A stretch of DNA of 64,000 nucleotides from Rhodospirillales bacterium (GCA_017644185.1 JAEPMA010000009.1:1-64000), one strand, 5' to 3'. Positions 9,588 through 18,740 are shown, counted from the first letter of the stretch. Translations and numbers: made by a program. Notes: a model not told the origin generated them from the sequence alone.

Positions 9588-9664
9588 AACCTCTCCCCCA
9601 AGGGGGAGAGGGATAAGTAAGGCAGATGGCTCGACAGGCTCTGTCCCCGCGAAGGCGGGGATGA
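9588..9664. repeat. Intergenic palindromic repeat
   Basis: A CCCCTCACCTAACCTCTCCCCC / GGGGGAGAGG hairpin unit is followed by a second unit, TGTCCCCGCG AAGG CGGGGATGAG. It lies between the hydratase gene and the MFS gene on the minus strand, just past the MFS stop. It may act as a transcription-ending hairpin, but its sequence matches the dispersed repeat families found elsewhere in the window. Confidence 0.6.
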
Positions 9665-9671
9665 GGAGGCC

Positions 9672-10892
9672 TTATTCCTCGATCTTCTCCGCGTCAGGCA
9701 GCATGGCGACGAGCACGTTGGCGGCCAGCATGGTGCCCGCCAGGGCGTAGAACACCGCCCCTACCCCATATATATCGGCGATCACCCCGCCCGCGACGGG
9801 GACAATGAACGACAACGCCGACTGGGTCCCGAACAAGGCGCTGGTGGCGCTCCCATGCATCCGGGGCGGGGTCAGGTCCATCATCCAACTGTGGATCACC
9901 GGGCGGATCGCGAATAAAACGAAGCCCAGCACCGACACACCAGCGAAAAACATATATTCGTTCTGCGCCAGCGCCAGGAACGCGACCACGACGGTGGTCC
10001 CCGTCGCCGCGCCCAGAACGATAGGCCGGCGGCCGATTTTATCGGACCACGCCCCCGCGATCGGTCCGGCGAAGAAACCGCCGACCTGCATCGCCGTCAT
10101 GCCGACGCCGGTCATCACGGGGCCCACCTTCAAAACGTTCGCCAGATAGATCGGGATGAACATCAAAAGCCCGTTCTGTGTCATCGAGCGGAACCCCGCC
10201 ATCAGACACAACCCCATCGCGGCTTTGTCGGTGAACATCACCTTCAGACCGGAGAAGTATTCCCCGACCGTAATCTTCTTGGAGACCTGGCCGTCGGCGT
10301 CCTTATCCATCCGCGCAATGCTGACCAGGATCAACGCCGCCACGACAAGCACGGGGATGCTGCCCCAGACCGCCGTGTCGCGCCATGTCAGAATGGTCAG
10401 CATCGCCCCCACGCAAAGCGGCGCCAGACTGTCGCCGAGTGAAGCGCCCAATGTGTGGATCGAAAGGACGTAACCCCGGTTCTTGGGATAAAGCCCTGAA
10501 AGAAACGAGATCGCCGCCGGATGCCAGAGGTTGTTGGTGCCGCCGATGATCACGACCAACCCGATCAAAACCGCCAACCCGCCGGCAACCCCAAACGCCA
10601 TCAACGCCACCGCCCCCAACAGGAGAGAGACAGCCTGCACAAGGACACGGCGGCCCAAGACGTCCACCACCATCCCGGACCCGAAGTTGGCGAGGAACGA
10701 CGAAATGTGGAAGGTGGAAACGAGGACGCCAGCCTGGGTATAGCTCATCCCCAGTTCCTGCGTCAGGTAGGGTAGGATCAGATAGAAGGTCGCCGCGATC
10801 CAGTGCGTCGCCCCATGCCCCAGAGATACCACCCACGCCGGCGCCTGTTCACGGACGCCCAGCCCGGTCAGTTTGACGATACGCTCACCCAT
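9672..10892 (-). CDS. Major facilitator superfamily transporter
   Basis: The product has 406 residues and about twelve hydrophobic segments. The loop between segments 2 and 3 reads GSGMVVDVLGRRVL, a match to the MFS GxxxDRxGRR signature, and the mirror motif GAWSDKIGRRPIV appears in the second half. The ATG at 10892 follows a GAGGGGAAGC ribosome site and starts a protein of normal MFS length. A longer frame from 11024 adds a charged tail that overlaps the upstream repeat region and is rejected. The neighbouring catabolic genes suggest uptake or efflux of an organic acid, but the substrate is not readable from sequence. Confidence 0.88.
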   Translation of the reverse strand: MGERIVKLTGLGVREQAPAWVVSLGHGATHWIAATFYLILPYLTQELGMSYTQAGVLVSTFHISSFLANFGSGMVVDVLGRRVLVQAVSLLLGAVALMAFGVAGGLAVLIGLVVIIGGTNNLWHPAAISFLSGLYPKNRGYVLSIHTLGASLGDSLAPLCVGAMLTILTWRDTAVWGSIPVLVVAALILVSIARMDKDADGQVSKKITVGEYFSGLKVMFTDKAAMGLCLMAGFRSMTQNGLLMFIPIYLANVLKVGPVMTGVGMTAMQVGGFFAGPIAGAWSDKIGRRPIVLGAATGTTVVVAFLALAQNEYMFFAGVSVLGFVLFAIRPVIHSWMMDLTPPRMHGSATSALFGTQSALSFIVPVAGGVIADIYGVGAVFYALAGTMLAANVLVAMLPDAEKIEE

Positions 10893-11018
10893 GCTTCCCC
10901 TCGCAGACCATTTTTGTTGGTGGGGATTATCGGGCGCGGTTTCACGTGTGACAAACGCAAAGGCGCGTTGATGGTGCGCCGGTGTCTCGGTTTCCGGCCG
11001 ATCGACACATCCACGTCG

Positions 11019-11091
11019 CGTCACCCCGGCGCAGGCCGGGGTCCAGTCTTTCCGTTACCTAATCTGGATTCCGGCCTTCGCCGGAATGACG
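11019..11091. repeat. Intergenic palindromic repeat (GTCACCCCGG...GGAATGACG type)
   Basis: Two hairpin-forming arms (CCCCGGCGCAGGCCGGGG and TTCCGGCCTTCGCCGGAA) are bounded by GTCA and TGAC. It is the same family as the cluster at 8199-8745. It occupies the 299-bp gap before the enoyl-CoA hydratase gene; nothing else is evident in that gap apart from the AGGAGACAGAC ribosome site. Confidence 0.7.
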
Positions 11092-11191
11092 GTAAACGGA
11101 CACTATTTCAGCACCGCACCCCTTGCCGGAAGCGGGTTGAGAGGTGAGAATACCGGCAATCAAACAATCATAATTTACTTAGGAGACAGAC

Positions 11192-12001
11192 ATGCCGGAC
11201 GCCGGTAACGACACCCCCGTGAAACGCCTGATCGTCGAAAAGGACGGTCCCATCGGCCGCGTCAAGATGGACAACCAGACGCGCCGCAACGCTATGACGC
11301 TGGGCATGTGGCAGGACCTGGGGACCGCCATCGAGGACTTCGCCAAGGACGACAACATCCGCGTCGTCATCGTGTCGGGCGAAGGCGGCAAGGCGTTCTG
11401 CGCCGGGGCCGATATTTCGGAGTTCGAGAAGAACCGGTCTTCCGAAGAAGGTGTGAAGATTTATAACGAAGCGGTCGAGAAATCATCCGATCTTCTAAGG
11501 ACCATCGACAAGCCGACCATCGCCAAGATCGAAGGCTTCTGCGTCGGGGGTGGTGTCGGCATCGCGACGTGCTGCGACATGCGGCTCGCCACCGACGATG
11601 CGATCATCGCCATTCCGGCGGCGAAGTTGGGGTTGGGTTACCGGGTCGACGGCCTCAAGCCGCTGGTCGACATCATCGGCCCGTCGTACGCGATGGAGCT
11701 GTTCTACACCGCGCGCAAGTTCGACGCCGACGAGGCCGAGCGCATGAACTACTTCAACCGGGTCGTCCCGCGCGCCGAGTTCGACGCGTATGTCGAGGAT
11801 TACGCCAACACCATCGCCGGGAACGCACCACTGACGATCAAGGCGGTCAAGGTCGTCGTGAAGGAGTGTTTGAAGGACGACGCCGACCGCGACCACGCTC
11901 TGTGCGCGTCGATCGTCGACGACTGCTTCAAGTCGGAAGACTATATCGAGGGCCGGCGCGCGTTCATGGAGAAGCGCAAAGCCGAATTCAAAGGCAAGTA
12001 A
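11192..12001 (+). CDS. Enoyl-CoA hydratase/isomerase family protein
   Basis: The product has 269 residues, a normal crotonase length. The oxyanion-hole segments are visible: VVIVSGEGGKAFCAGADISEF and KIEGFCVGGGVGIATCCDMRLA. The second catalytic acid region reads IPAAKLGLGYRVDG, where many hydratases have a Glu in E-x-x-x-G form, so the reaction may differ from classical hydration. A strong AGGAGA ribosome site precedes the ATG. It leads a probable operon with a MmgE/PrpD protein and an NAD(P)-dependent dehydrogenase. The group could convert an acyl-CoA or branched carboxylate, but the exact substrate is unknown. Confidence 0.9.
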   Translation: MPDAGNDTPVKRLIVEKDGPIGRVKMDNQTRRNAMTLGMWQDLGTAIEDFAKDDNIRVVIVSGEGGKAFCAGADISEFEKNRSSEEGVKIYNEAVEKSSDLLRTIDKPTIAKIEGFCVGGGVGIATCCDMRLATDDAIIAIPAAKLGLGYRVDGLKPLVDIIGPSYAMELFYTARKFDADEAERMNYFNRVVPRAEFDAYVEDYANTIAGNAPLTIKAVKVVVKECLKDDADRDHALCASIVDDCFKSEDYIEGRRAFMEKRKAEFKGK

Positions 12002-12011
12002 GGGGAAGCCG

Positions 12012-13379
12012 ATGAGCACGCCCGTCCTTGCCGCCTTCGCCCGGTTCTGCGCCGACGCCCAGACCCGCGATTTCGAGGATAAAGTCTGGCACGCCGCCAA
12101 GCGCTGCGTGCTGGATTATTACGGCACCACGTTACCGGGCGGCGCGGTCGCCCCGGCGACGATGATGAAGACCGCCTTCGCCGACATGCTCGGGCGTGGC
12201 GGTGCGCGTATCCTGCCGATGGGCGAGATTTCAGACGCCCGGACGGCGGCTTTAATCAATGGGGCCGCCAGCCACACCGTCGAGTTCGACGACATCTATC
12301 GCGACGGGATTTATCACCCGGGCGTCCCGGTGATCTCGGCGGCGCTCGCGGTGGCGGAATCCAGGAACGTCTCGGGCGAGATGCTGTTGAGGGGGGTGAT
12401 CGCGGGCTACGAAGTGTCGAACCGCATCGCCGAAACCGTGAACCCGGCGCACTACGCGTTCTGGCACACGACCGGCACCGTCGGCACCTTCGGGGCGGCG
12501 GCGGCGGCGGCGACGATCATCGGTCTTGATGAAGAACAGGCGTTGAACGCGCTCGCCAACGCGGGCACGCTCGCGGCCGGTCTCCAACAGGCTTTCCGCG
12601 GCGACGGCATGGCCAAGCCGATGCACGGCGGGCACGCCGCCGACACGGGCGTGATGTGCGCGATCTCGGCCAGTGCGGGGGTCACGGGTATCCACGACAT
12701 GCTGGAGGGAGAGCGCGGCTTCGGCAACGCGATGTGCGGGGGTGTCGACTGGTCGAAGGTGTCTTCGACGTTGGGCGACGACTTCACGATTTTACGGATG
12801 ACCGTCAAGAACCACGCCGCCTGCGGGCACGGCCACGCCGCCATCGACGGCGCGCTGCAACTCCAGAAAGATCACGGCTTCAAACCCGACGACGTCGAAC
12901 GCATCGACGCGGGCACGTATGGACCGGCGGTCGAAATCGTCGGCGCGCAGGAAACCACGTCGGCGTTCGAAGCCAAGTTCAGCCTCCCCTATTGTGTGGC
13001 GGTCGCGCTCTATGACGGTAGTTGCCGCATGAAGGCGTTCACCGACGAACGCCGCGCCGATCCGAAAGTTCACGAGCTTGCGAAGAAAGTTTTCGTTTCG
13101 AAAGACGACGACTGCGACGCGGCCTTTCCCAAACGCCGCTCGGCGAAGATGAAGGTGACGCTGAAAGACGGCCAGGTGCACGCGTTCTATGCACCGACGC
13201 GCCGGGGCGATCCGGACAGCCCGTTGTCGGATCAGGAGCTATCGGACAAGTACCGCGAACTGGCGGAACCCGAGATCGGACTGGAACGTGCGGCGGCACT
13301 CGAAGATACCGTCTGGTCGCTGGAGAAACTCAAAAGCGTCTCCGACCTCTATCCCGCCGAACGGGCCGCCGCGGAATGA
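12012..13379 (+). CDS. MmgE/PrpD family protein (2-methylcitrate dehydratase-like)
   Basis: The product has 455 residues, the family's usual length. Typical segments are the GAASHTVEFDDIYRDG motif near residue 82, PGVPVISAALAVAE, the GTFGAAAAAATIIGLD stretch, KPMHGGHAADTGVMCAI, and KNHAACGHGHAAIDG. The family includes 2-methylcitrate dehydratase, cis-aconitate decarboxylase and iminodisuccinate epimerase; the active-site Asp/His residues lie in the DD and KPMHGGHAA motifs. No prpB or prpC lies nearby, so a methylcitrate cycle is not supported and another hydroxy-di/tricarboxylate is more likely. It starts 10 bp after the hydratase stop and its stop overlaps the next start. Confidence 0.9.
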   Translation: MSTPVLAAFARFCADAQTRDFEDKVWHAAKRCVLDYYGTTLPGGAVAPATMMKTAFADMLGRGGARILPMGEISDARTAALINGAASHTVEFDDIYRDGIYHPGVPVISAALAVAESRNVSGEMLLRGVIAGYEVSNRIAETVNPAHYAFWHTTGTVGTFGAAAAAATIIGLDEEQALNALANAGTLAAGLQQAFRGDGMAKPMHGGHAADTGVMCAISASAGVTGIHDMLEGERGFGNAMCGGVDWSKVSSTLGDDFTILRMTVKNHAACGHGHAAIDGALQLQKDHGFKPDDVERIDAGTYGPAVEIVGAQETTSAFEAKFSLPYCVAVALYDGSCRMKAFTDERRADPKVHELAKKVFVSKDDDCDAAFPKRRSAKMKVTLKDGQVHAFYAPTRRGDPDSPLSDQELSDKYRELAEPEIGLERAAALEDTVWSLEKLKSVSDLYPAERAAAE

Positions 13380-14224
13380 GCGGCCTGAAACTCGGGTTCA
13401 TCGGCTTCGGGGAAGCCGGATCGAACATCGCCGCCGGTCTCATCGAAGAGGGTCTGACCGACATCACCGCCTACGCCCTCGAATGCCGCAACGTCGAGGG
13501 TGTGACGGAACATAAGGATGCGGCGTCGGCCATCAACAACCGCGACATCGTGATTTCGGCGGTGACCGCGAACGTCGCTTTAGAGGTCGCCGAGATGTGC
13601 GCGCCCTTACTTAAACCCGGGCAGATCTACATCGACGTGAACTCGGTCTCGCCCGGCACCAAGAAAAACATCGCCGACGTCATCAACAAGACCGGCGCGC
13701 GCTTCGTCGAGGTCTCGATCATGGGTGCCGTCCCGGGCCCGCGCCATACCGTCCCCATTCTCATGTGCGGGGAGGCGGCCCCCGACGTCATCAAGGCGCT
13801 GTCGCCGTTCGGGATGAACCTGACGGACCTGGGGCCCGAATACGGCCGCGCGGCCGCCACCAAGATGTTCAGATCGGTGATGATCAAGGGTCTCGAGGCG
13901 CTGTTGCAGGAGTGCGTCTTGGGCGCCTCCAAATACGGCGCCGCCGAGCAGGTCCTGGAGTCCGTCGGGGATGGTTATCCCGGCGTCGACTGGGTCGAGC
14001 TTGCGCATCACATGCTGGGACGGACCGCCGTCCACGGGATGCGCCGGGCCGCCGAGATGGACGAAGTCGCGGCGACGCTCGAAGAACTCGGGATCGAACC
14101 GATGATGGCGGCGGCAGCGGCGAAACGCATCCGCTGGGCCGCCAGCCAGGGGCTTCGTGACAAGTTCGGGATCGAGGGTCCGAAGACCTTCCACGAGGTC
14201 GTGGACGTCATCGGCAAGGGCTAA
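13376..14224 (+). CDS. NAD(P)-dependent oxidoreductase, 6-phosphogluconate/3-hydroxyisobutyrate dehydrogenase-like
   Basis: The product has 282 residues. It opens with a Rossmann motif LGFIGFGEAGSNIAAGL, followed by DVNSVSPGTKKNIAD and the MGAVPGPRHTVPILMCG segment. A helical C-terminal domain contains AAATKMFRSVMIKGLEAL, where the Lys corresponds to the catalytic Lys of beta-hydroxyacid dehydrogenases. The C-terminal half resembles the DUF1932 variety seen in some phosphogluconate-like dehydrogenases. The ATG at 13376 overlaps the PrpD stop by four bases; longer frames upstream lie inside prpD and are rejected. It probably oxidises a beta-hydroxyacid produced by the preceding two enzymes. 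Confidence 0.88.
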   Translation: MSGLKLGFIGFGEAGSNIAAGLIEEGLTDITAYALECRNVEGVTEHKDAASAINNRDIVISAVTANVALEVAEMCAPLLKPGQIYIDVNSVSPGTKKNIADVINKTGARFVEVSIMGAVPGPRHTVPILMCGEAAPDVIKALSPFGMNLTDLGPEYGRAAATKMFRSVMIKGLEALLQECVLGASKYGAAEQVLESVGDGYPGVDWVELAHHMLGRTAVHGMRRAAEMDEVAATLEELGIEPMMAAAAAKRIRWAASQGLRDKFGIEGPKTFHEVVDVIGKG

Positions 14225-15282
14225 CCCGCGATCTTCGCCGCCACCGCGTCACCGAACTCCGACGTCGTCAACTTGCCGCCCAAGTCAGGGGTGCGGGTCT
14301 TGTCATCCGCCAACGTCGCTTCGATGGCGCTTTGGAAGGCGGCGCCCGCGTCGGTCAGGTTGTTGGCGCTCGAGCGCCCGCCCAACCAGTCCATAAGCAT
14401 CGCGACCGAAACCATCAACGCCGTCGGGTTGGCCTTGCCCTGACCTGCGATGTCCGGTGCGGACCCGTGCGCGGCCTGGGCGATGGCGACGTCGTCACCG
14501 GCGTTGATCGATCCCCCAAGACCGAGCCCACCCGACAGTTCGGCGCATTCGTCCGACAGAATGTCGCCGTACATGTTGGTGGTCACCAAAACATCGAAGT
14601 CGGCGGGGCGGCGGATCAGGTGCGCCGTCGCGGCGTCGATGATCAGCTCCTCCAGTTCGATATCCGGCCAGTTCTCGGCCTCGGCGTTGACTTCGTGCAG
14701 GAACAGCCCGTCGGTGACCTTGAGCACGTTGGCTTTGTGGACGACGGTCACTTTCTTGCGGCGTCTGGCCGCCATCTGGAACGCCTGTTTGGCGATGCGG
14801 CGCGAGCCCTGGCGGGTGATCTTCCTGACCGACAACGCCACGTCCTCGGTCGGCATGAACTCACCATTCCCCAGAAACATCGCCCGGTCGGCATAAAAGC
14901 CTTCGGTGTTTTCCCGCACCACGACCATATCCATCGATTTCGCCATCGAGGGTACGCCTTCATACGTTTTCGACGGGCGGATGTTGGCGTAGAGGTCGAG
15001 CCGCTTGCGCATCGTACCCGACGGATTGACCCCACCCTCTTCCAACGGCGGATAGGCGTAGCTGTCGACCGGCCCCAGGATCGTGCCGTCGGCGGCCTTG
15101 CATTCCTCCACCACATCATCGGGTAACGTCGAGCCGCGCGTCGCCAGCGACGCCAGACCGATCTCGCGGGTCTGCAGATCGATCCCGAGGCCGTATTTCT
15201 CTTCTAAAGCCGAGACCACCTTGAGGGTCGCGTCCATAATCTCCGGGCCGATGCCGTCGCCCGGCAGAACCATGATCTTCAT
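14221..15282 (-). CDS. Isocitrate/isopropylmalate dehydrogenase family protein
   Basis: The product has 353 residues beginning with the family opening MVLPGDGIGPEIMDATL. The substrate-binding Arg region RKRLDLYANIRP and the VVRENTEGFYADR segment are present, followed by the Lys/Asp catalytic positions VVHKANVLKVTDG and VTTNMYGDILSDECAEL. The C-terminal NAD-binding segment HGSAPDIAGQGKANPTA is intact. RENTEGFYA favours a decarboxylating dehydrogenase of the tartrate/isocitrate type rather than LeuB, and no other leu gene is near. It is convergent with the upstream dehydrogenase, with the two stop codons overlapping by four bases. Confidence 0.9.
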   Translation of the reverse strand: MKIMVLPGDGIGPEIMDATLKVVSALEEKYGLGIDLQTREIGLASLATRGSTLPDDVVEECKAADGTILGPVDSYAYPPLEEGGVNPSGTMRKRLDLYANIRPSKTYEGVPSMAKSMDMVVVRENTEGFYADRAMFLGNGEFMPTEDVALSVRKITRQGSRRIAKQAFQMAARRRKKVTVVHKANVLKVTDGLFLHEVNAEAENWPDIELEELIIDAATAHLIRRPADFDVLVTTNMYGDILSDECAELSGGLGLGGSINAGDDVAIAQAAHGSAPDIAGQGKANPTALMVSVAMLMDWLGGRSSANNLTDAGAAFQSAIEATLADDKTRTPDLGGKLTTSEFGDAVAAKIAG

Positions 15283-15333
15283 TTTGTTTTCTTCCCTAGG
15301 TTTTTGTTTTGTTGTCGTTCGTCATTATCAAGT

Positions 15334-16935
15334 CTAATCGAACACGCGGAAGTTCGTCGTCCCGTCGCGTTCGATCTGGGCGACCAGGTTCACCTCCCAG
15401 CTCAGATACTGTTTCATCGCGCCTTCCTGCGCGTCGTCCATGTCATAGGGGCGGTACCAGACGTCATCGCTGTTATCGAGGTTGTTCTCAAACCCTTTCT
15501 TGAGGGGAAGCCCGGCTTCCTTCCACGCCTCCGTGCCGCCCTCGAGCACCATGACCTCGCCCTTGAAGCCCCCGTCGATCAGATCCTTCGCCGCGAACTT
15601 GGCGATGATCCCGTCTTTCGACGTCAAAGCGATCGGCCGGTCGTCAGAGAGAGACGAGAGATTCTCCGGCATGTTGGCGCGGATCGCGAAACGCGATCCC
15701 GGAATGTGATTGTTCCGGTGAGACAGCGAATTGCCGACATCGATCACATGCGTCTGGATCATCCGCGCCGCCAATGCCGTCGCCTCAATCGTCGGCACGT
15801 CAGGCACCGGCGGCATCGGCGGCACGTGCGCACCTTTTTCCGACATCTCGAACGCACCCGGCTCGAGCACCACGGCGTCCCAGCCAAGCTGCACCAGCCA
15901 CGACGCCGTCATCGCGGCCCGCACCCCGTTGTCGTCGACGCAGACGATGCGCGCCCCCAGCGTCCCCACATAACGGTCTGTCGCCTGAACAAGCTGACCG
16001 CCGGGTGCGGGACGCGAGCCGGGGACGTGGCCTTCGGCAAACTCATCCGGGTCACGAACATCCAGAAGATAGGTTGTCCGCCCCTTTTCCGTCTGCCATT
16101 CGGCGAGGGTCACGGCGTCGATTGTTTTGACGCCGAAGCGTTCGCAAACATGAGCCGCACACGCCTGCGCTTTCTTCAACCCCTCACCCGTCAATTCCCC
16201 GTACTTACGGGTGTTACCGTATTCCAGATCGAAGCCCGCCAGGTGCCAACCCATGGTGCCGTTTTCGAGCGCCACCACTTTGTTGGGAATGCCCGCGTTC
16301 TTCAAAGACTGACAGCCGATGATCGAACGCGTCCGACCGGCGCAGTTAACGACCACCGTCGTTTCCGGATCGGGGGCAAGGTCGTGGACGCGAAGCGCCA
16401 GTTCCGCGCCCGGCACGTCGACCCCCATCGGGATGTTCATGGCGTGGTATTCGGACATCGGGCGGCTGTCGAGCACCACCATGTTCTCGCCCTCGTCCAT
16501 CATGCGTTTCAATTCCGTCGCAGGAATACGCGGCGTGTCGTAGGTATGCTCGACGAACTCCCCGAACGCCTTCGAGGGGACGTTGACGCCCGAAAACACT
16601 TCGAAGCCCGCCGCTTCCCAGGCCTTCACCCCACCCCGCAAATACGAGACATCGGTATACCCCATTCCGCTCATCTTACCGGCCGCCCGGTCGACAATAC
16701 TATCGTCGGCGTCGTCGAGAGCGCACAACACGACCTTTGTGTCCAGTCTCGGGACCCGGTCGAGGATTTCGATCTCGAGCGTGGTCAGGGGCACGGAATT
16801 CGCCCACAAAAGGTGTTCGTCGCCGAAAACGCCGCCCGGGCGCACGTCGATCAAGGCAAGTTCGGTATTGTCGCGGTCGAGGATAAGCGTGCGCACGTCT
16901 TCCGCGCTCAGCGCATTCGCGTTGGTCACAGTCAT
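15334..16935 (-). CDS. Protein with four rhodanese domains
   Basis: The product has 533 residues with four consecutive rhodanese-like domains at about 8-120, 130-245, 275-365 and 385-485. Active-site loops differ. Domain 1 has Cys71 in VVLCALDD, domain 2 has the cleanest loop (Cys198 in NCAGRTR), domain 3 has Cys332 in VCVDDNG, and domain 4 has no Cys (LTSKDG). Only domain 2 therefore looks like a standard sulfurtransferase site. The ATG at 16935, after a GGGAGATCC site, starts directly in domain 1; an upstream ATG at 17001 adds an unrelated leader. It has no operon partner. A role in sulfur transfer or persulfide handling is likely from the family, and the acceptor is unknown. Confidence 0.88.
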   Translation of the reverse strand: MTVTNANALSAEDVRTLILDRDNTELALIDVRPGGVFGDEHLLWANSVPLTTLEIEILDRVPRLDTKVVLCALDDADDSIVDRAAGKMSGMGYTDVSYLRGGVKAWEAAGFEVFSGVNVPSKAFGEFVEHTYDTPRIPATELKRMMDEGENMVVLDSRPMSEYHAMNIPMGVDVPGAELALRVHDLAPDPETTVVVNCAGRTRSIIGCQSLKNAGIPNKVVALENGTMGWHLAGFDLEYGNTRKYGELTGEGLKKAQACAAHVCERFGVKTIDAVTLAEWQTEKGRTTYLLDVRDPDEFAEGHVPGSRPAPGGQLVQATDRYVGTLGARIVCVDDNGVRAAMTASWLVQLGWDAVVLEPGAFEMSEKGAHVPPMPPVPDVPTIEATALAARMIQTHVIDVGNSLSHRNNHIPGSRFAIRANMPENLSSLSDDRPIALTSKDGIIAKFAAKDLIDGGFKGEVMVLEGGTEAWKEAGLPLKKGFENNLDNSDDVWYRPYDMDDAQEGAMKQYLSWEVNLVAQIERDGTTNFRVFD

Positions 16936-17079
16936 TTTTTCAAGGATCTCCCAAATTCGATCCGTGATCGTTGCCAGTGAACCGGAGCCTGTCAACCACA
17001 CCCCGCCTTGTGTTCACATTTTTGCGAAATCGACGTATCCTGCTTGCCTGATTCACTCATTTTAGGCGATGATATAGTT

Positions 17080-17883
17080 ATGAAACGCGTGATTGCCCTT
17101 TTCGGCGCCGTTGCGGCGTATACAGTGTTCAGCGTGGGCCCCGCCCTCGCGGCCCCGCAAATTCTCGCCGTCATGGCCTCCCTCGGTCCGCAGCAGATGA
17201 ACTGCAGCGGCCAGATTTGCACGACATCACTCTCAAGTTACTGCCTGCAACGCGACCGCGACGTGCCGACCACCGGTCAGACGTATCTGCCGGCCGCGGA
17301 CGAGCAGTTCAAACTTGTCGTCGTCGGTGAAGACGGTGCGGAACGCGAGGTCAGCGCATCGCAGCATGTGACGTTCCGTTCGATCCGCGGGTATTCGTCG
17401 GTCAACGCCGTGATCAACCGGGGTGAGCTGGCGAAACTCGGCGGGGTTTCCGCCAAGATCGTCGTCGCCAAGCGCGCCGCACTGGTCCCCGAACCGGTCG
17501 AAGGCGATCTGAACCCGATCAGCGCCGAGGAACTGGCCTTTGCCGCCAAGTCGTTGCGCGAACACGGCGAGGAAGTCGTCGACGCAACGCCCCAAGCCGA
17601 AGCCGCGGCCATCGTCAACCGCATCACCGCCACCATCATCCCGAAGCTCAAAGCCGATCCCGAAAGTCTGGAACAGCTTTGGCGCGACGTGATCGATGGG
17701 CTGGGCCCGGCACGCCCCGCCAACGGCGAGGGGATCAAGCGTGCACGCGATATTTACGACTGGTGTCAGGGCCGTTCGTCCTATCACACCATGGGCGGCA
17801 TCAAGAGTTGCCTGGAGTTCAAGCATGATGAGGACATCATGCGGCTCAATACCGATTACTGGGAAAGCCAGCCCGGCTACTGA
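17080..17883 (+). CDS. Secreted protein of unknown function, paralogue A
   Basis: The product has 267 residues. A signal peptide is evident (KR, then a hydrophobic core, then VGPALA before APQ). The mature part starts APQILA and carries cysteines in NCSGQIC, SSYCLQR, DWCQGR and KSCLEF, so it probably folds in the periplasm or outside the cell with disulfides. I do not recognise the family. It is followed 54 bp later by a clear paralogue of equal length. The ATG at 17080 is chosen for the signal peptide; the ribosome site is weak (GGCGATGATA), and an upstream ATG at 17008 would bury the signal sequence. Its upstream neighbour is the divergently transcribed rhodanese gene. Confidence 0.82.
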   Translation: MKRVIALFGAVAAYTVFSVGPALAAPQILAVMASLGPQQMNCSGQICTTSLSSYCLQRDRDVPTTGQTYLPAADEQFKLVVVGEDGAEREVSASQHVTFRSIRGYSSVNAVINRGELAKLGGVSAKIVVAKRAALVPEPVEGDLNPISAEELAFAAKSLREHGEEVVDATPQAEAAAIVNRITATIIPKLKADPESLEQLWRDVIDGLGPARPANGEGIKRARDIYDWCQGRSSYHTMGGIKSCLEFKHDEDIMRLNTDYWESQPGY

Positions 17884-17937
17884 CCATAAGTGATCGTCGG
17901 GCGCCGGCCTTCCTTTAACACGAGGAGGTTCTACGCC

Positions 17938-18738
17938 ATGAGACGACGCTTTATCCTTGCCGCCGCCTTCGCGGCGAGCTTCACCCTCTCATCATATCAA
18001 GCCGATGCCGCGCCGCAGATTCTTGCGGCGCTTCCCGTTGAGAGTGGGATCGACCTCAACTGTTCCGGCGGGATCTGCGCCGCCGAATTGTCAACCTACT
18101 GCCTGCAACGCGAACGACCGGCGCCCACCATGGGCACCGCCTATGTCCCCGCCAAGCCCGAACACTTCACGTTGGTCCTGACCAATGACGAGGGTGGCGA
18201 GGTGCGCCTGCCGGCGGGCGATCATATGACGTTCCTTGAGCACCGGGGCTTCATGGCCGTCGCCGCAACCATCGAACTGGGCCGGATGAAGGCTTTGGGC
18301 GCTACCAACGCGAAACTGGTGGTCTGGCAGAACGCTTCGCTGATCCCTGTCCCCGAAGCCAACGACCCCAACCCGCTGACCGACGATGAAATCGCATATG
18401 TGACGGACTCGCTTCGTCAGCACGGGCAGAGCTATGTCGACAAGACGACCAAGGCCGCCACCGCGCAGTTGCTGGCGAAACTGAATTCGGCCCTTCCCCT
18501 CGAAGGTGCCATCGAAGCCAGGAACTTCGACGGCATGTGGCAGCGGAGCATTGGCGACGAACTCCCGTTGAGCGCCGACACACCGGGCCTGACGGGCGCA
18601 CGCGATGCGTTTAACGAGTGCATCGACGGCAAGGCGAGTTACCGGTTGAGCGGCCTCAAACGCTGCATGGATTTCCAGCACGACGACCTTTTGAGGAACC
18701 TCAATATCGACTACTGGCAGAACCAGCCGGGAAGCTGA
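17938..18738 (+). CDS. Secreted protein of unknown function, paralogue B
   Basis: The product has 266 residues and is related to the preceding gene along its whole length. It shares a signal peptide ending in QADA before APQILA, NCSGGIC, STYCLQRER, a PTMGTAYVP segment, NPLTDDEIAYV, an NECIDG cysteine and a closing KRCMDFQHDD...NIDYWQNQPG. Five cysteines and the C-terminal NxDYWxxQPG motif are kept in both copies. A strong ACGAGGAGG ribosome site precedes the ATG at 17938. The two genes look like a tandem duplication that has diverged. No domain is recognised; the function is unknown and possibly that of a periplasmic binding or structural protein. Confidence 0.85.
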   Translation: MRRRFILAAAFAASFTLSSYQADAAPQILAALPVESGIDLNCSGGICAAELSTYCLQRERPAPTMGTAYVPAKPEHFTLVLTNDEGGEVRLPAGDHMTFLEHRGFMAVAATIELGRMKALGATNAKLVVWQNASLIPVPEANDPNPLTDDEIAYVTDSLRQHGQSYVDKTTKAATAQLLAKLNSALPLEGAIEARNFDGMWQRSIGDELPLSADTPGLTGARDAFNECIDGKASYRLSGLKRCMDFQHDDLLRNLNIDYWQNQPGS

Positions 18739-18740
18739 TC

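Noticed and set aside
12500-12525. GGCGGCGGCGG simple repeat
   Set aside because: It simply encodes a poly-Ala stretch in the MmgE/PrpD gene and is common in this family and GC range.
15304-16980. 558-codon plus-strand frame
   Set aside because: It is antisense to the four-domain rhodanese gene, with His/Arg-rich shadow composition and no motif.
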